From Pelagihabitans pacificus (GTDB lineage: Bacteria; Bacteroidota; Bacteroidia; Flavobacteriales; Flavobacteriaceae), in the NCBI RefSeq assembly GCF_009371985.2, contig NZ_VIKU02000001.1, forward strand, positions 1,364,001 to 1,428,000: a DNA stretch of 64,000 bases. Direction: 5' to 3'. Position 1 is the first letter of the stretch, and every line of letters starts with the position of its first letter. Both the position numbers and the translations under genes were made by a program. Below are positions 54,932 through 64,000 of the stretch, one piece after another. The notes under the pieces are model-generated. The model worked only from the letters and a program-made list of their open reading frames with translations, did no database searches and was not told the DNA's origin.

Positions 54932-55963
54932 TTAAGAGGGATAAAGTAGTATTTTAAGTGATTTTTTCTTTTCCATCAAATCAAACCCTTTTTGCCAATC
55001 GGCCAACGGCATGCGATGTGTAATCACATCTTCCAAATCTACCTGTCCCTGATTGATGATTTCAACCGCGCGATCCCATGTGGCGCGCGTATACCCCACA
55101 GAGCCTTTAATGATCAGTTGGCGGAAGGCTGATAAATCAAAAGGAATGGTAATATCTTTCCCAAAATGGCCCACCTGTATGTACTGCCCTAAGGGGCGTA
55201 AGGCATTCAGGCAATTACTGACCGAAGCTTGCGCCCCAGCCGTTTCAAAGGCAATATCGACCCCTTTGCCATTGGTTTCGTGCTGTATGATGGTTTGCAA
55301 ATCTTCTTGATCCACTTTGACTACAGTATGGGCTCCCCAATCCTTGGCGGTTCTTAGTTTTTCTACATCCTCACCGGTCCCGGCTACAATGGTTTTGACA
55401 CCTTGGGCCAACAGTAGTTTCAATAACAGCATTCCAATAGGACCTGGACCTGATAGGAGCACGGTATCTCCAAATTGCAGGTTGGCAATTTCCCCGACGG
55501 CATGTACCGCCACCGCAAAAGGTTCTACCAAGGCCGAAACAGCATCACTCACATGGTTCGCCGTTGCATACAGTTGGTCGGGGCGGGCGGCCACATATTT
55601 GGTAAAGGCCCCATGTACCCCATGTCCCATACCGCGTTTGGCCTTACAGAACATAAACTCCCCGCTATGGCAATATTCGCAGTTATTGCAGATGACAGTG
55701 AGTGCTCCAAGTACCGAGTACCTAGCTCCTAAATCGATACCATCGGTATTCTTTCCTTTTTCAATGACCTTTGCAGAAAATTCATGGCCTAAAATCACCG
55801 GCGGATAATTTTTAAAGGTATCGTGGTACACGTGCAGATCCGTTCCGCAGATGCCACAGGAATTCACCTCCATAATTACCTTACCCTCCTCCACTTTCGG
55901 GTCGGGCATCTCTTGGAGCCTTACATTCCCCGGCCCTTTGTCAAATTTTACCAAGGCCTCCAT
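54932..55963 (-). CDS. Zinc-dependent alcohol/sorbitol dehydrogenase
   Basis: A 343-residue medium-chain dehydrogenase: catalytic zinc ligands in CGICGTDLHVYHD and GHEFS, the structural zinc loop CNNCEYCHSGEFMFC, the NAD site LLSGPGPIGMLLLKLLL. It resembles threonine/sorbitol dehydrogenases. Translation is coupled with the transketolase C-terminal subunit upstream by a one-base TAATG overlap. Likely oxidises a secondary alcohol of a sugar or polyol. Confidence 0.9.
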   Translation of the reverse strand: MEALVKFDKGPGNVRLQEMPDPKVEEGKVIMEVNSCGICGTDLHVYHDTFKNYPPVILGHEFSAKVIEKGKNTDGIDLGARYSVLGALTVICNNCEYCHSGEFMFCKAKRGMGHGVHGAFTKYVAARPDQLYATANHVSDAVSALVEPFAVAVHAVGEIANLQFGDTVLLSGPGPIGMLLLKLLLAQGVKTIVAGTGEDVEKLRTAKDWGAHTVVKVDQEDLQTIIQHETNGKGVDIAFETAGAQASVSNCLNALRPLGQYIQVGHFGKDITIPFDLSAFRQLIIKGSVGYTRATWDRAVEIINQGQVDLEDVITHRMPLADWQKGFDLMEKKKSLKILLYPS

Positions 55964-56892
55964 TAGCTAATTATCTTCATTGCTTTTTCCACGATGTTCG
56001 GAGCCCTCAATCCGTACAAATCCAACAGCTCCTGGCTTTGTCCCGATTCCCCAAAGGTATCCATTACCCCGACCCGTTGTACCGGGCACGGGTGGTTTTC
56101 GGCCACCACGCCGGCCACAGCTTCCCCTAGACCCCCTAAAATGGAATGTTCTTCAGCGGTTACAATCCCTTTGGTCTCCCTCGCGGCTTTAAGAACGGCC
56201 TCTGTATCAAGCGGTTTAATGGTGTGCATGTGAACTACTCGTACCGAATGGCCTTTTTCTTCCAAGGTGGTGGCGGCTACCAACCCCTCATTAACCAATA
56301 TACCGGTCGTTATAATTGTAACATCTGTACCTTCCCGAAGGGTTTTGGCTTTACCGATTTCAAATGACCCGTGTATTTCGGGAACAACAGGGTATTTATC
56401 CCTACCGAACCGTAAATAAACAGGGCCTTTCATTTTAGCGGCTGCATGGGTCGCCAAACGGGATTCCTCATAATCCCCAGGTACGATAACTGTCATATTG
56501 GGTAGTGTTCTCGCCATCCCGATGTCTTCATTGGATTGATGGGAGGCACCATCACCTCCGACGCTAATACCGCAATGGGTGACTCCGATTTTCACGTTAA
56601 GTTTGGGGTACGCAATGCTGCTTCGCATCTGATCACCCGCCCTGCAGGTCGCAAAAACCCCAAAGGTTGATGCAAAGGGAATGAACCCCTCCAGGGCCAA
56701 TCCTGCCGCGGCCGATAACATATTCTGTTCCTGAACGCCACAATTGAAAAAACGGTTTGGGAATTCGGCTTCAAACTGTTCGGTAAGGGTGGCTTTGGCT
56801 ACGTCGGCATCCATTACCAATACCTTTTCGTTTTCATGACCCAATTCTTTAAGGGCATCGGCATAGCCCTGTTTTGTTGCTTTGTATTCCAT
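55963..56892 (-). CDS. Transketolase, C-terminal subunit (split enzyme)
   Basis: A 309-residue protein with the pyrimidine-binding and C-terminal domains of transketolase: ADVAKATLTEQFEAEFPNRFFNCGVQEQNMLSAAAG contains the catalytic glutamate. It needs the N-terminal subunit encoded 2 bases upstream to bind thiamine diphosphate. Two-subunit transketolases are common in Bacteroidota sugar pathways. Confidence 0.92.
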   Translation of the reverse strand: MEYKATKQGYADALKELGHENEKVLVMDADVAKATLTEQFEAEFPNRFFNCGVQEQNMLSAAAGLALEGFIPFASTFGVFATCRAGDQMRSSIAYPKLNVKIGVTHCGISVGGDGASHQSNEDIGMARTLPNMTVIVPGDYEESRLATHAAAKMKGPVYLRFGRDKYPVVPEIHGSFEIGKAKTLREGTDVTIITTGILVNEGLVAATTLEEKGHSVRVVHMHTIKPLDTEAVLKAARETKGIVTAEEHSILGGLGEAVAGVVAENHPCPVQRVGVMDTFGESGQSQELLDLYGLRAPNIVEKAMKIIS

Positions 56893-56894
56893 AG

Positions 56895-57713
56895 CTATTC
56901 GAGTTCTAGCATTGCTTTTTCAAAATCCTCTTTACCCGGTGGTTTTCCGTGCCATTCAGCTTCCCCCTCCATAAAGGAAACACCTTTTCCCTTGGTGGTA
57001 TTGGCAATAATCATCACAGGTTGTTTTTCTTTTTTCGCCTTTTCGATGGTATCGATTATCTCTTCAAAACTATGTCCGTCGATTTCGAATACCTTCCAGC
57101 CAAAGCTTTCCCATTTAGGGGCTAATGGATCCATGGGCATCACCTTTTCCGAGTAACCATCTGTTTGTAGATAGTTGCGATCCACAAAGCCGATAACGTT
57201 GTCCAGTTTGTACTTATTGGCAAAAGCGGCAGCTTCCCACACTTGTCCCTCCTGAATTTCACCATCGCCGCAGAGAATGTAGTAATAGTGGTCCTGTTTT
57301 TTCAACTTGGCACCCAGAGCCATGCCCACTCCCGTGGAAATACCGATTCCCAACGTACCCGTACTGGCGTCGATACCTGGGGTCTTGGGCTGATAGGGAT
57401 GCCCTTGCAAATGGGAGCCAGGCCGACGGAACTCCAATAAATCCTCTTTTGGGAAATAGCCGCAATCGGCCAATGCCGCATAAATGACCGGTGTACAATG
57501 TCCTTTGGAAAGGATAAAACGGTCGCGGTCTTCCCATTCAGGATTTTTCGGGTCGTGTCGCATTACATGGTAATAGAGCGCACTGATGATATCGGCCGCT
57601 CCAAGACTTCCTCCCACGTGTCCCGAATTGGCCCGGTGGACCATCGTAACGATTTCGCGACGGATGTCTTTCGCCTTTACCCTTAGGAGTTCGTGTTTTT
57701 CTTTACTTAACAT
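56895..57713 (-). CDS. Transketolase, N-terminal subunit (split enzyme)
   Basis: A 272-residue protein with the diphosphate-binding domain: NSGHVGGSLGAADIISALYYHVM, and the GDG...N thiamine motif GDGEIQEGQVWEAAAF...VDRN. Together with the C-terminal subunit (2 bases downstream) it forms a complete transketolase. A 92-base gap separates it from the dehydratase gene. Confidence 0.92.
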   Translation of the reverse strand: MLSKEKHELLRVKAKDIRREIVTMVHRANSGHVGGSLGAADIISALYYHVMRHDPKNPEWEDRDRFILSKGHCTPVIYAALADCGYFPKEDLLEFRRPGSHLQGHPYQPKTPGIDASTGTLGIGISTGVGMALGAKLKKQDHYYYILCGDGEIQEGQVWEAAAFANKYKLDNVIGFVDRNYLQTDGYSEKVMPMDPLAPKWESFGWKVFEIDGHSFEEIIDTIEKAKKEKQPVMIIANTTKGKGVSFMEGEAEWHGKPPGKEDFEKAMLELE

Positions 57714-57805
57714 ACGATTTTTTTAGTGGATTGCTACTTGAATCCGGGGTCAGGGCCCATATCCCCTAAAGTTCCCTTAAAGGAACGATTCCTTCAATTC
57801 AATAA

Positions 57806-59497
57806 TTATAGTTTTTTGGCGAGTTCATCGGTGACACAGCCTTCGGAAGCGGTGGAAACGAGATGGGCATATTTTAACAAAAGTCCGTGGTCCGCGTTGA
57901 TCTTTGGTGCGGTCCATTGGGCTTTGCGTTCTTTCAATTCGGCTAGTGACAAGGCAACCTCCAGGGTATTGCTTACCCCATCAATCTTAATTTTATCGCC
58001 ATTTCTAATCAAGGCGATGACCCCTCCCGTCTGTGCCTCTGGGGTCACATGGCCCACCACAAAACCGTGCGTGGCACCCGAGAAGCGGCCATCTGTAATA
58101 AGGGCCACCTTTTTGCCGAGGCCCATTCCCATAATCGATGCGGTAGGTTTCAGCATTTCCGGCATTCCCGGGCCACCCTTGGGGCCACAGTAACGGATGA
58201 CGACTACATCCCCTTCCGACACCTTTCCGGCTAAAATAGCCGTATTCGCCTCGTCTTCGGAATCAAAAATATTGGCAGTGCCCTCAAAGATTTCGCCTTC
58301 CTTGCCCGTAATCTTGGCAACGGCTCCTTCTGGGGCGAGGTTCCCGTATAGTATCTGTAAATGCCCTTCTTTCTTCAAGGGTTTCTCCAATGGCATCACC
58401 ACGGTCTGACCTTCATGAAGGTGGGGCACTTCTGCCAGGTTTTCCTCCAAGGTTTGGCCGGTAACCGTCATACAATCCCCATGGAGTAACCCTTCATTTA
58501 ACATCATTTTCATCACGCCGGGCACGCCTCCTACGTCGTTCAGTTCTTCCATCACGTATTGACCACTGGGTTTCAGGTCTGACAATAAAGGGGTGGTATT
58601 ACTTGCTTGTTGAAAATCGTTCATATCCAATCGTACCCCGACCGATTTGGCCAGAGCGATCATATGGATGACCGCATTCGTAGAACCGCCCAGGACAATG
58701 ATTAAACGAAGCGCATTTTCGAAGGCTTCGCGGGTTTGAATGTCCTTGGGCCGGATGTCTTTCTCAAGAATATTTCGAATAGCCGCCCCGATTGTTTTTG
58801 TTTCATCGGCTTTTTGCTGGCTGACGGCCGGGAACGAGGAGTTAAAGGGCATGCTCATACCCAGACCCTCTATGGCCGATGCCATGGTATTGGCGGTATA
58901 CATACCTCCGCAAGCACCGGGACCGGGACAAGCGTTACGTACGATTTTCTTAAACTCTTCGGGTGTAATTTGGCCCGACATTTTCTGGCCCACCGCCTCA
59001 AAAGACGAGGTAATATCCAACTTTTTGTCTTGATAGCAACCGCTCTTGATAGTACCGCCGTATACGATTATACCAGGCCGATTCACCCGATTGATTCCCA
59101 TGAGGGCCCCGGGCATGTTTTTATCACAACCCACTACGGCAATGGTCGCATCGTACCACTGGGCGGAGGTGACCATCTCTACCGAATCGGCGATGATATC
59201 ACGGGAAGGCAAGGAAAAACGCATTCCGGTTGTCCCCATTGAAATGGCGTCGCTTACCCCGGAGGTATGGTAAATAAGGCCGATCAAGTCGTTGGCATTC
59301 ACGCTTTGTTTGATCTCTGTGGCGAGTCCGTTCAGGTGCATGTTACAGGGGTTTCCTTCCCAACCGCAACTTACGATACCGACTTGTGCTTTTTGCATAT
59401 CCTCATCGGATAGGCCTGCAGCGTGGAGCATCGACTGTGCGCCGGGACGCTCGTCATTTTGGGTAACGTGTTTGCTATATTTATTGATGTCGTTCAT
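57806..59497 (-). CDS. IlvD/Edd-family dehydratase
   Basis: A 563-residue iron-sulphur dehydratase. Cluster cysteines are in [20 protein letters not shown] and [16 protein letters not shown]. By length and alignment it looks like dihydroxy-acid dehydratase (IlvD), but isoleucine-valine genes are absent and it lies in a sugar operon, so a sugar-acid dehydratase (producing a 2-keto-3-deoxy acid) is the better guess. A true IlvD paralogue cannot be excluded. Confidence 0.85.
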   Translation of the reverse strand: MNDINKYSKHVTQNDERPGAQSMLHAAGLSDEDMQKAQVGIVSCGWEGNPCNMHLNGLATEIKQSVNANDLIGLIYHTSGVSDAISMGTTGMRFSLPSRDIIADSVEMVTSAQWYDATIAVVGCDKNMPGALMGINRVNRPGIIVYGGTIKSGCYQDKKLDITSSFEAVGQKMSGQITPEEFKKIVRNACPGPGACGGMYTANTMASAIEGLGMSMPFNSSFPAVSQQKADETKTIGAAIRNILEKDIRPKDIQTREAFENALRLIIVLGGSTNAVIHMIALAKSVGVRLDMNDFQQASNTTPLLSDLKPSGQYVMEELNDVGGVPGVMKMMLNEGLLHGDCMTVTGQTLEENLAEVPHLHEGQTVVMPLEKPLKKEGHLQILYGNLAPEGAVAKITGKEGEIFEGTANIFDSEDEANTAILAGKVSEGDVVVIRYCGPKGGPGMPEMLKPTASIMGMGLGKKVALITDGRFSGATHGFVVGHVTPEAQTGGVIALIRNGDKIKIDGVSNTLEVALSLAELKERKAQWTAPKINADHGLLLKYAHLVSTASEGCVTDELAKKL

Positions 59498-59521
59498 GTG
59501 AGTGAATACGAATTTTAGTTG

Positions 59522-60649
59522 TTAGTCTTTTATAGAAATCCAGCGTTTTTTTTGGGCAGAATCGGTCACGGCATCCAACACGTGCTGACACCGGAGCCCA
59601 TCATAAAAATTGGGAACCACCTTTGTGTCCGCGGCAATACCATTTATCAAGGTCGCAAATTGATGGACAAAGCTATGCTCCCAACCGATGATATGTCCTG
59701 GAGGCCACCAGGCATCGATAAAGGGATGGTCTTTTTCGGTGACCAAAATGGTTGTGAAACCCTGTGTTTCCTTGGCGTCGTCCAAGTTGAAATATTGTAA
59801 TTCGTTCAAGCGTTCCAGATTAAAACACAGACTTCCTTTACTGCCAAAAATTTCCAGCCTTAAATAGTTCTTACAACCGTTTGCAAAACGAGTGGCATTA
59901 AAAGATCCCAAGGCACCGTTTCGAAAACGCGCCAAAAACAGGGTTGCATCGTCGGCGGTTACCTTTCCCATACCCGATCCCGACTTCAAGGGACGTTCTT
60001 TGACAAAAACTTCCTGTACTCCGGTCACTGCCTCAAACTCCCCTACAAGAAAACGGGCCAAGTCTACAATATGGGCATTCATGTCGCCATGCGCTCCGGA
60101 ACCTGTGGTCTTCGCATCGTGTCGCCATACGATGGGAAAGGTGGGGTCGACCAACCAATCCTGGTAATACACCGCATTAAAATGGTGTACAGTACCCAGC
60201 TTCCCGGAGTCAATAAGTTTTTTGGCCAGGGCCAAAGCGGGGACAAAACGGTAGTTGAAAATCATCATATGTACGACCCCGGCCGTTTCTGCAGCCTCAA
60301 CCATTTCAGTGGCTTCCCGGACGTTCATTGCCATCGGCTTTTCGCACAATACATGTTTGCCGTTTTTGAGAGCTTCCAAAGCAATGGGATGGTGTAGGTT
60401 GTTAGGGGTGCAGATATCCAGCAAATCAATCTCGTCGTTTTGAACCAACGTTTTCCAATCGGCCAGCTGGTGTTGCCAACCGTATTTCTCGGAAAATGCC
60501 CCGAGTTGTGCTTCATTTCTACCGCAGGCGGTATGCATGACAGGGGTACCTGCCAAATCGAAAAAATGAGGCAGCCGTAGATATGCATTGCTATGGGCCT
60601 TCCCCATAAATTGGGTGCCTATAATTCCGATGTTGATTGGCTTTTTCAT
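59522..60649 (-). CDS. Gfo/Idh/MocA-family oxidoreductase
   Basis: A 375-residue NAD(P)-dependent sugar/inositol dehydrogenase: dinucleotide site IGIIGTQFMGKAHSNAYL and EKPMAMNVREATEMV with the catalytic lysine. The second domain includes GAHGDMNAHIVDLARFL. Pairs with the TIM-barrel gene 7 bases upstream, as in many oxidation-isomerisation modules. Confidence 0.9.
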   Translation of the reverse strand: MKKPINIGIIGTQFMGKAHSNAYLRLPHFFDLAGTPVMHTACGRNEAQLGAFSEKYGWQHQLADWKTLVQNDEIDLLDICTPNNLHHPIALEALKNGKHVLCEKPMAMNVREATEMVEAAETAGVVHMMIFNYRFVPALALAKKLIDSGKLGTVHHFNAVYYQDWLVDPTFPIVWRHDAKTTGSGAHGDMNAHIVDLARFLVGEFEAVTGVQEVFVKERPLKSGSGMGKVTADDATLFLARFRNGALGSFNATRFANGCKNYLRLEIFGSKGSLCFNLERLNELQYFNLDDAKETQGFTTILVTEKDHPFIDAWWPPGHIIGWEHSFVHQFATLINGIAADTKVVPNFYDGLRCQHVLDAVTDSAQKKRWISIKD

Positions 60650-60656
60650 TGATTGG

Positions 60657-61694
60657 TCAAATACCCAAGATATCTCTATTTAAATCCTTATCCGTTTCGC
60701 TTTTGGCGAAGTCATCAAAGGAGCGATGGGAGGCCTGGATCATATGCTCCTTAATAAAAGGGGCCCCTTCCAGAGCGCCTTGTTCGGAGCTTTTTACACA
60801 ACATTCCCATTCCATAATGGCCCATCCGTCGAAACCGGCATCGGTGAGTTGCGTAAAAATACGCTTGAAATCAATCTGGCCATCTCCTAGCGAACGAAAA
60901 CGTCCGGCTCGTTTTTTCCAATCTTGGTAGCCGCCATAAACCCCGGTCATTCCATCGGGTCGGAATTCGGCATCCTTCACATGAAAGGCTTTGATTCGGT
61001 TCTTGAATAGTTTGATAAATTCAATATAATCCAATTGCTGTAATAGAAAATGGCTCGCGTCATAAGTAAGGCAAGCGGCAGGGTGTTCCTTCGTTTCCTC
61101 CAGAAACCGTTGATAGGTAGCCCCATCGTACAGGTCGGAACCTGGATGGAGTTCATATCCAAAGGTAATACCCTGTTCATTCGCAGCATCCAATATAGGA
61201 AGCCATCGTTTTGCCAATTCCTGGAAGGCATCGTCTATGAGCCCTGCCGAACGTTGTGGCCACGGATACATATACGGCCAAGCGAGTCCGCCGGACATCA
61301 CCGAAATATTCCTAGTGCCGAAGTAAGCGGAGGCCTGCACGGTTTTTTTGAGTTGGTCGGTGGCCCAAACCATGGCTTCTTGGGCATTCAAGCCCTTTGG
61401 GTAGAATGCCTGAAACAGTTTTTGATAAGCGGGATGCATGGCCAATACCTGCCCCTGAAGGTACGATGCCAGTTCACAGGCTTCTAGTCCCTTATCGGCA
61501 AGAATTCCCAAATAATCATCGCAATAGGTTTTGGATGTGGCCGCGGTGTCCAAATCAAAAAGACGGGCATCCCAAGTTGGGATTTGCACCCCGGTATAGC
61601 CTAAGTCGGCAGCCCACCGGGCCATACCTTCAATCGTATTGAAAGGGGGCGTGTTATCGGCAAATTGCGCTAAAAATATTCCAGGTCCCTTCAT
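60657..61694 (-). CDS. Sugar phosphate isomerase/epimerase (xylose-isomerase-like TIM barrel)
   Basis: A 345-residue TIM-barrel protein from the ATG at 61694 (the frame opens with TTG at 61703). Metal ligands are in FGYELHPGSD, TYDASHF, FHVKDAEF and MEWEC. First gene of the leftward operon, preceded by a 220-base gap without an obvious promoter. Confidence 0.88.
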   Translation of the reverse strand: MKGPGIFLAQFADNTPPFNTIEGMARWAADLGYTGVQIPTWDARLFDLDTAATSKTYCDDYLGILADKGLEACELASYLQGQVLAMHPAYQKLFQAFYPKGLNAQEAMVWATDQLKKTVQASAYFGTRNISVMSGGLAWPYMYPWPQRSAGLIDDAFQELAKRWLPILDAANEQGITFGYELHPGSDLYDGATYQRFLEETKEHPAACLTYDASHFLLQQLDYIEFIKLFKNRIKAFHVKDAEFRPDGMTGVYGGYQDWKKRAGRFRSLGDGQIDFKRIFTQLTDAGFDGWAIMEWECCVKSSEQGALEGAPFIKEHMIQASHRSFDDFAKSETDKDLNRDILGI

Positions 61695-61703
61695 GCAAAG
61701 CAA

Positions 61704-61922
61704 TATAGACCGAAGTTACGGAATTTCTAAATCGGATTTTGTCAGAAACGGGGAGGATATTAATCGTGATTCCAGCGACCATTCATCTTAGCGCCTACTT
61801 CTTCAAAATGCCAAATAGCTAATACGGCTGCCGGGATACCCTGTGAAGGGTAAAGGGTGGGTCGTCAACGAAACATATCAAGGTGCAAAAGCGCTTTCCA
61901 ATCCAAAACGTTTACCAGGAGA
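61704..61922. other. Intergenic gap upstream of the sugar operon
   Basis: No gene, terminator or clear promoter was found. Short open frames occur on both strands (for example plus-strand codons from about 61830) but lack start codons and family resemblance. The promoter of the eight-gene operon should lie here. Confidence 0.5.
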
Positions 61923-63545
61923 CTACTCCAAAATACCACGATATTTGGAATCGTTCGACAACAGTTCCGTGGCCGCCAAAATAGCCTCATCGTTCTTTAA
62001 ATAGTATGCGTAGAGCCCCTCCCGATAGAAGTAACGTTTCACGATCTCGTCCTCCAACTTCTTTTGAATTTCCCTTTGAAAGGTCTCCAAAGCCGATAGT
62101 TTGCTCTGTTCAATATCGGTGAGCAGGGCTTCAAAATCGCTTTCGATGGTTTGGTTGAAAATGACTTCTTCCCTATCTGTCAAGGCGTCTTTCAATGCTT
62201 TTTCGGTCTTGGTTTCAAACGAAAAATCGCTTTTGGAGACGAAATCGGTAAAACTTTGATAATCACTATCGGAGAATTTGAAGTTTGCGATATCCTCTAC
62301 CTTGTTCCGATAGTAATAATCGGTGGCATAATCAAAAATCACATTGTTGTTTAGCAGGGCGGTGGTGAGTTCGTTCGCTTTTACGGCTGCTATTTCCACA
62401 TCGGGTAGTACCCCGCCACCATCTTGTACCTTTCGGCCGTTTCGAGTGGTAAAGTCCTTGAAGTCTGTGTTCCGTATCGCCTTGCCGTCTTCATCCCGGT
62501 TCCAATAATCCAAGGATTGGATACATCTTCCCGAAGGGGTATAATACCGGCTAATTGTCACTTTTAGTTGGGTACCATACGTTAGTTTTAAGGGACGTTG
62601 TACAAGTCCCTTTCCAAAACTACGGGCACCCATGACTACGGCTCGATCCAAATCCTGTAGGCTTCCTGATACAATTTCACTGGCCGAGGCGCTGCCTCCG
62701 TCTACCAGCACAACGAGTGGGATTTCGGTATCGACCGGTTTGTTTTTGGTCTTGTACTCCTGATTGAATTTTTTGACCTTGCTCTTGGTGGTCACTATCA
62801 ATTCCCCCTTATCCACAAAAAGATTGGTCACGTTGATTGCCTCCGAGAGCAGCCCGCCAGGGTTTCCCCTTAAGTCCAAAATAATCTTTTCGGCGCCTTT
62901 TCCTTGAAGGTCGTTCAGCGCCTCCTTGGTTTGCTTGGAGGCTTTGGCATTGAATTTTGATAAGACGATGTAGCCAGTCTTTGCATCGACCATTTGATAA
63001 AAGGGCACTGCGTCTACCTCAACAGCCGCCCGGGTGATGGTGGTTGTCTTGGTTTCTCCTTGTCGATTGAAGGTAACCTGGACCGAGGTGTTGTTGGCTC
63101 CCTTCAGTAGTTCACTGGCATTATCATCGAAGTCGGCTACCGCAATATCCCCTATTTTGATAATCTCATCCCCTGCTTTAAGGCCCGCTTTATCGGCAGG
63201 ATAGTCTTTATGAGGCTCAATGATTACGAGTTTATCCTTGTAAGAGCGCACTGTTGCACCAATTCCTGAATACTCCCCAGCGTTGTTGATTCTATAAGCT
63301 TCCACATCTTGTTCGTTGAGGAACTTGGTATAGGGGTCGAGGTCATCGAGCATATTTTTGATAGCGGTATCCATCAATTCGGCTGGATTGGTCTCGTCGA
63401 CATAATTCATGTTCAGCTCCTTGAACAGTGTGGTAAAAATCTCGATTTGTTTCGCGATTTCGAAAAAATCACTTTTGACAAAACCACTGCCTGCCAAGAA
63501 GATGACCACTGCAAAAACCGGTATTAATATCTTTTTCTTCATCAT
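61923..63545 (-). CDS. C-terminal processing peptidase, S41 family
   Basis: A secreted serine protease of the CtpA/Prc type. After a signal peptide (KKKILIPVFAVVIFLAG) come a helical N-domain, a PDZ domain with GIGATVRSYKDKLVIIEP, and the catalytic Ser-Lys dyad in VLVDGGSASASEIVSG and ARSFGKGLVQ. ATGs at 63563, 63545 and 63542 compete; 63545 or 63542 gives a normal signal peptide, while 63563 overlaps rnpA by 11 bases. Confidence 0.92.
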   Translation of the reverse strand: MMKKKILIPVFAVVIFLAGSGFVKSDFFEIAKQIEIFTTLFKELNMNYVDETNPAELMDTAIKNMLDDLDPYTKFLNEQDVEAYRINNAGEYSGIGATVRSYKDKLVIIEPHKDYPADKAGLKAGDEIIKIGDIAVADFDDNASELLKGANNTSVQVTFNRQGETKTTTITRAAVEVDAVPFYQMVDAKTGYIVLSKFNAKASKQTKEALNDLQGKGAEKIILDLRGNPGGLLSEAINVTNLFVDKGELIVTTKSKVKKFNQEYKTKNKPVDTEIPLVVLVDGGSASASEIVSGSLQDLDRAVVMGARSFGKGLVQRPLKLTYGTQLKVTISRYYTPSGRCIQSLDYWNRDEDGKAIRNTDFKDFTTRNGRKVQDGGGVLPDVEIAAVKANELTTALLNNNVIFDYATDYYYRNKVEDIANFKFSDSDYQSFTDFVSKSDFSFETKTEKALKDALTDREEVIFNQTIESDFEALLTDIEQSKLSALETFQREIQKKLEDEIVKRYFYREGLYAYYLKNDEAILAATELLSNDSKYRGILE

Positions 63546-63552
63546 TGCTTTA

Positions 63553-63999
63553 TCATTTTTCATTATCGGATGCTTTTATCTCAGGTTTTGGGCCAGGATT
63601 TGACTTTGCCAAAAACTTCTTCAAAACCGCCTTTATTGCCTTTTCCACTTCCCCATAGGTTGGTACATCTTTCCCAAGATATAAAAATAGGAACGCAAAT
63701 GTTCTTTCCGTATTGTTAAAAACGAGCGGTTTGTTTAATCGATAGGCCTCCCGGAGCATTCGTTTGATGCGATTGCGTTTCACCGCGCTTTTGAAGTTCT
63801 TTTTTGGGACCGTTACCCCTGCCTGTATTGGCACCTCTGTTGGCAAGGCCGTTTCAAAGTAGATGAGTTTGATTGGAAATTTCGATACGGCCTTGCCCTC
63901 TGCGAACAATCGCTCAATCAGCTTTTTGCTTTTGAGTTTTTCCCTTCTTGGAAACTTATAGTCCAAATACCGTATTTTTTCCTTGTTCGAACTCGTCAC
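63553..63999 (-). CDS. rnpA: Ribonuclease P protein component
   Basis: Binds RNase P RNA for tRNA 5' processing. The 148-codon frame starts with GTG at 63999 next to the window edge; the family start (DYKFPRREKLKSKKLIERLF) suggests TTG at 63966 or a start beyond the edge. The RNR signature is in KSAVKRNRIKRMLREAYRLNKP. The C-terminus KPEIKASDNEK overlaps the protease gene. Confidence 0.92.
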   Translation of the reverse strand: MTSSNKEKIRYLDYKFPRREKLKSKKLIERLFAEGKAVSKFPIKLIYFETALPTEVPIQAGVTVPKKNFKSAVKRNRIKRMLREAYRLNKPLVFNNTERTFAFLFLYLGKDVPTYGEVEKAIKAVLKKFLAKSNPGPKPEIKASDNEK

Positions 64000-64000
64000 C

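Noticed and set aside
55963-57713. Apiose-pathway transketolase (AptA/AptB)
   Set aside because: The split architecture fits, but no apulose kinase or apiose isomerase is present, and an IlvD-type dehydratase and lactonase point to another route.
61830-61930. Remnant of a coding gene before the sugar operon
   Set aside because: Short frames on both strands lack starts and recognisable family; could be chance.

Overview
The window is a stretch of chromosome from a member of the Bacteroidota, most likely a marine Flavobacteriaceae of the Maribacter/Zobellia/Muricauda kind. The signs are: promoters of the Bacteroidota type (TTG, about 20 bases, TAnnTTTG) ahead of several genes; an IPExxxVDY-family gene in an acpP-fabF-rnc-pyk block; an OmpA protein with thrombospondin type-3 repeats; a free-standing four-helix-bundle (S23-type) gene; TonB-free polysaccharide/sugar genes with a GH3 enzyme; and short coding gaps with little Shine-Dalgarno signal. 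The species assignment is inference; no 16S is present.

Layout. 1-6.0 kb: the start of an AhpD-like gene (cut by the edge), a lone PAS protein, and the leftward block acpP-fabF-rnc-IPExxxVDY-pyk. 6.2-10.5 kb: rightward purN, RNase HI, a PfkB kinase and a long PurF-like amidotransferase. 10.6-11.6 kb: no protein gene, but four copies of a ~70-nt unit, each with its own TAnnTTTG-like box, an almost invariant 40-base core and its own terminator hairpin; this looks like an array of sibling small RNAs and is the best candidate for something undescribed. 11.6-21.2 kb: sodA, then an AddA-like helicase/nuclease, kbl, an OmpA-TSP3 porin and an AddB-like nuclease. 21.2-27.7 kb: SDR, tRNA-Ala(GGC) with a decayed 3' duplicate, UspA, GNAT, MATE, crotonase, two small envelope genes, QueD and LpxH-like hydrolase.

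27.8-37.8 kb: an MFS exporter with two TetR-type palindromes upstream, recJ, a four-helix-bundle gene enclosed by perfect 18-base inverted repeats, OsmC, an AhpD-like protein, a solitary AT-rich OLD-family ATPase/Toprim nuclease (possible phage defence), DinB, a Crp/Fnr regulator, a DUF819 membrane protein and rsmI. 38-46 kb: housekeeping genes tdk-alr, mscL, asd, a prolyl oligopeptidase, an orphan ABC ATPase and arfB. 46.2-51.8 kb: a leftward operon of an S10 peptidase, a PqqB-like hydrolase, a fructosamine kinase and a GH3 glycosidase. 52-61.7 kb: a DUF5009/HGSNAT-like membrane acyltransferase facing an eight-gene leftward sugar operon (TIM-barrel isomerase, Gfo/Idh/MocA oxidoreductase, IlvD/Edd dehydratase, split transketolase, zinc alcohol dehydrogenase, SMP-30 lactonase, SDR). 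The right edge holds a C-terminal processing protease overlapping rnpA.

How genes work together: the acpP block joins lipid synthesis, RNA processing and glycolysis; the sugar operon contains the oxidation, lactone hydrolysis and dehydration steps of a non-phosphorylative sugar-acid route plus a transketolase, but its substrate cannot be read from sequence; AddA and AddB should form one break-repair nuclease although they are 2.7 kb apart. Start codons were chosen by family N-termini, signal peptides and promoter position; three or four genes appear to start with TTG.
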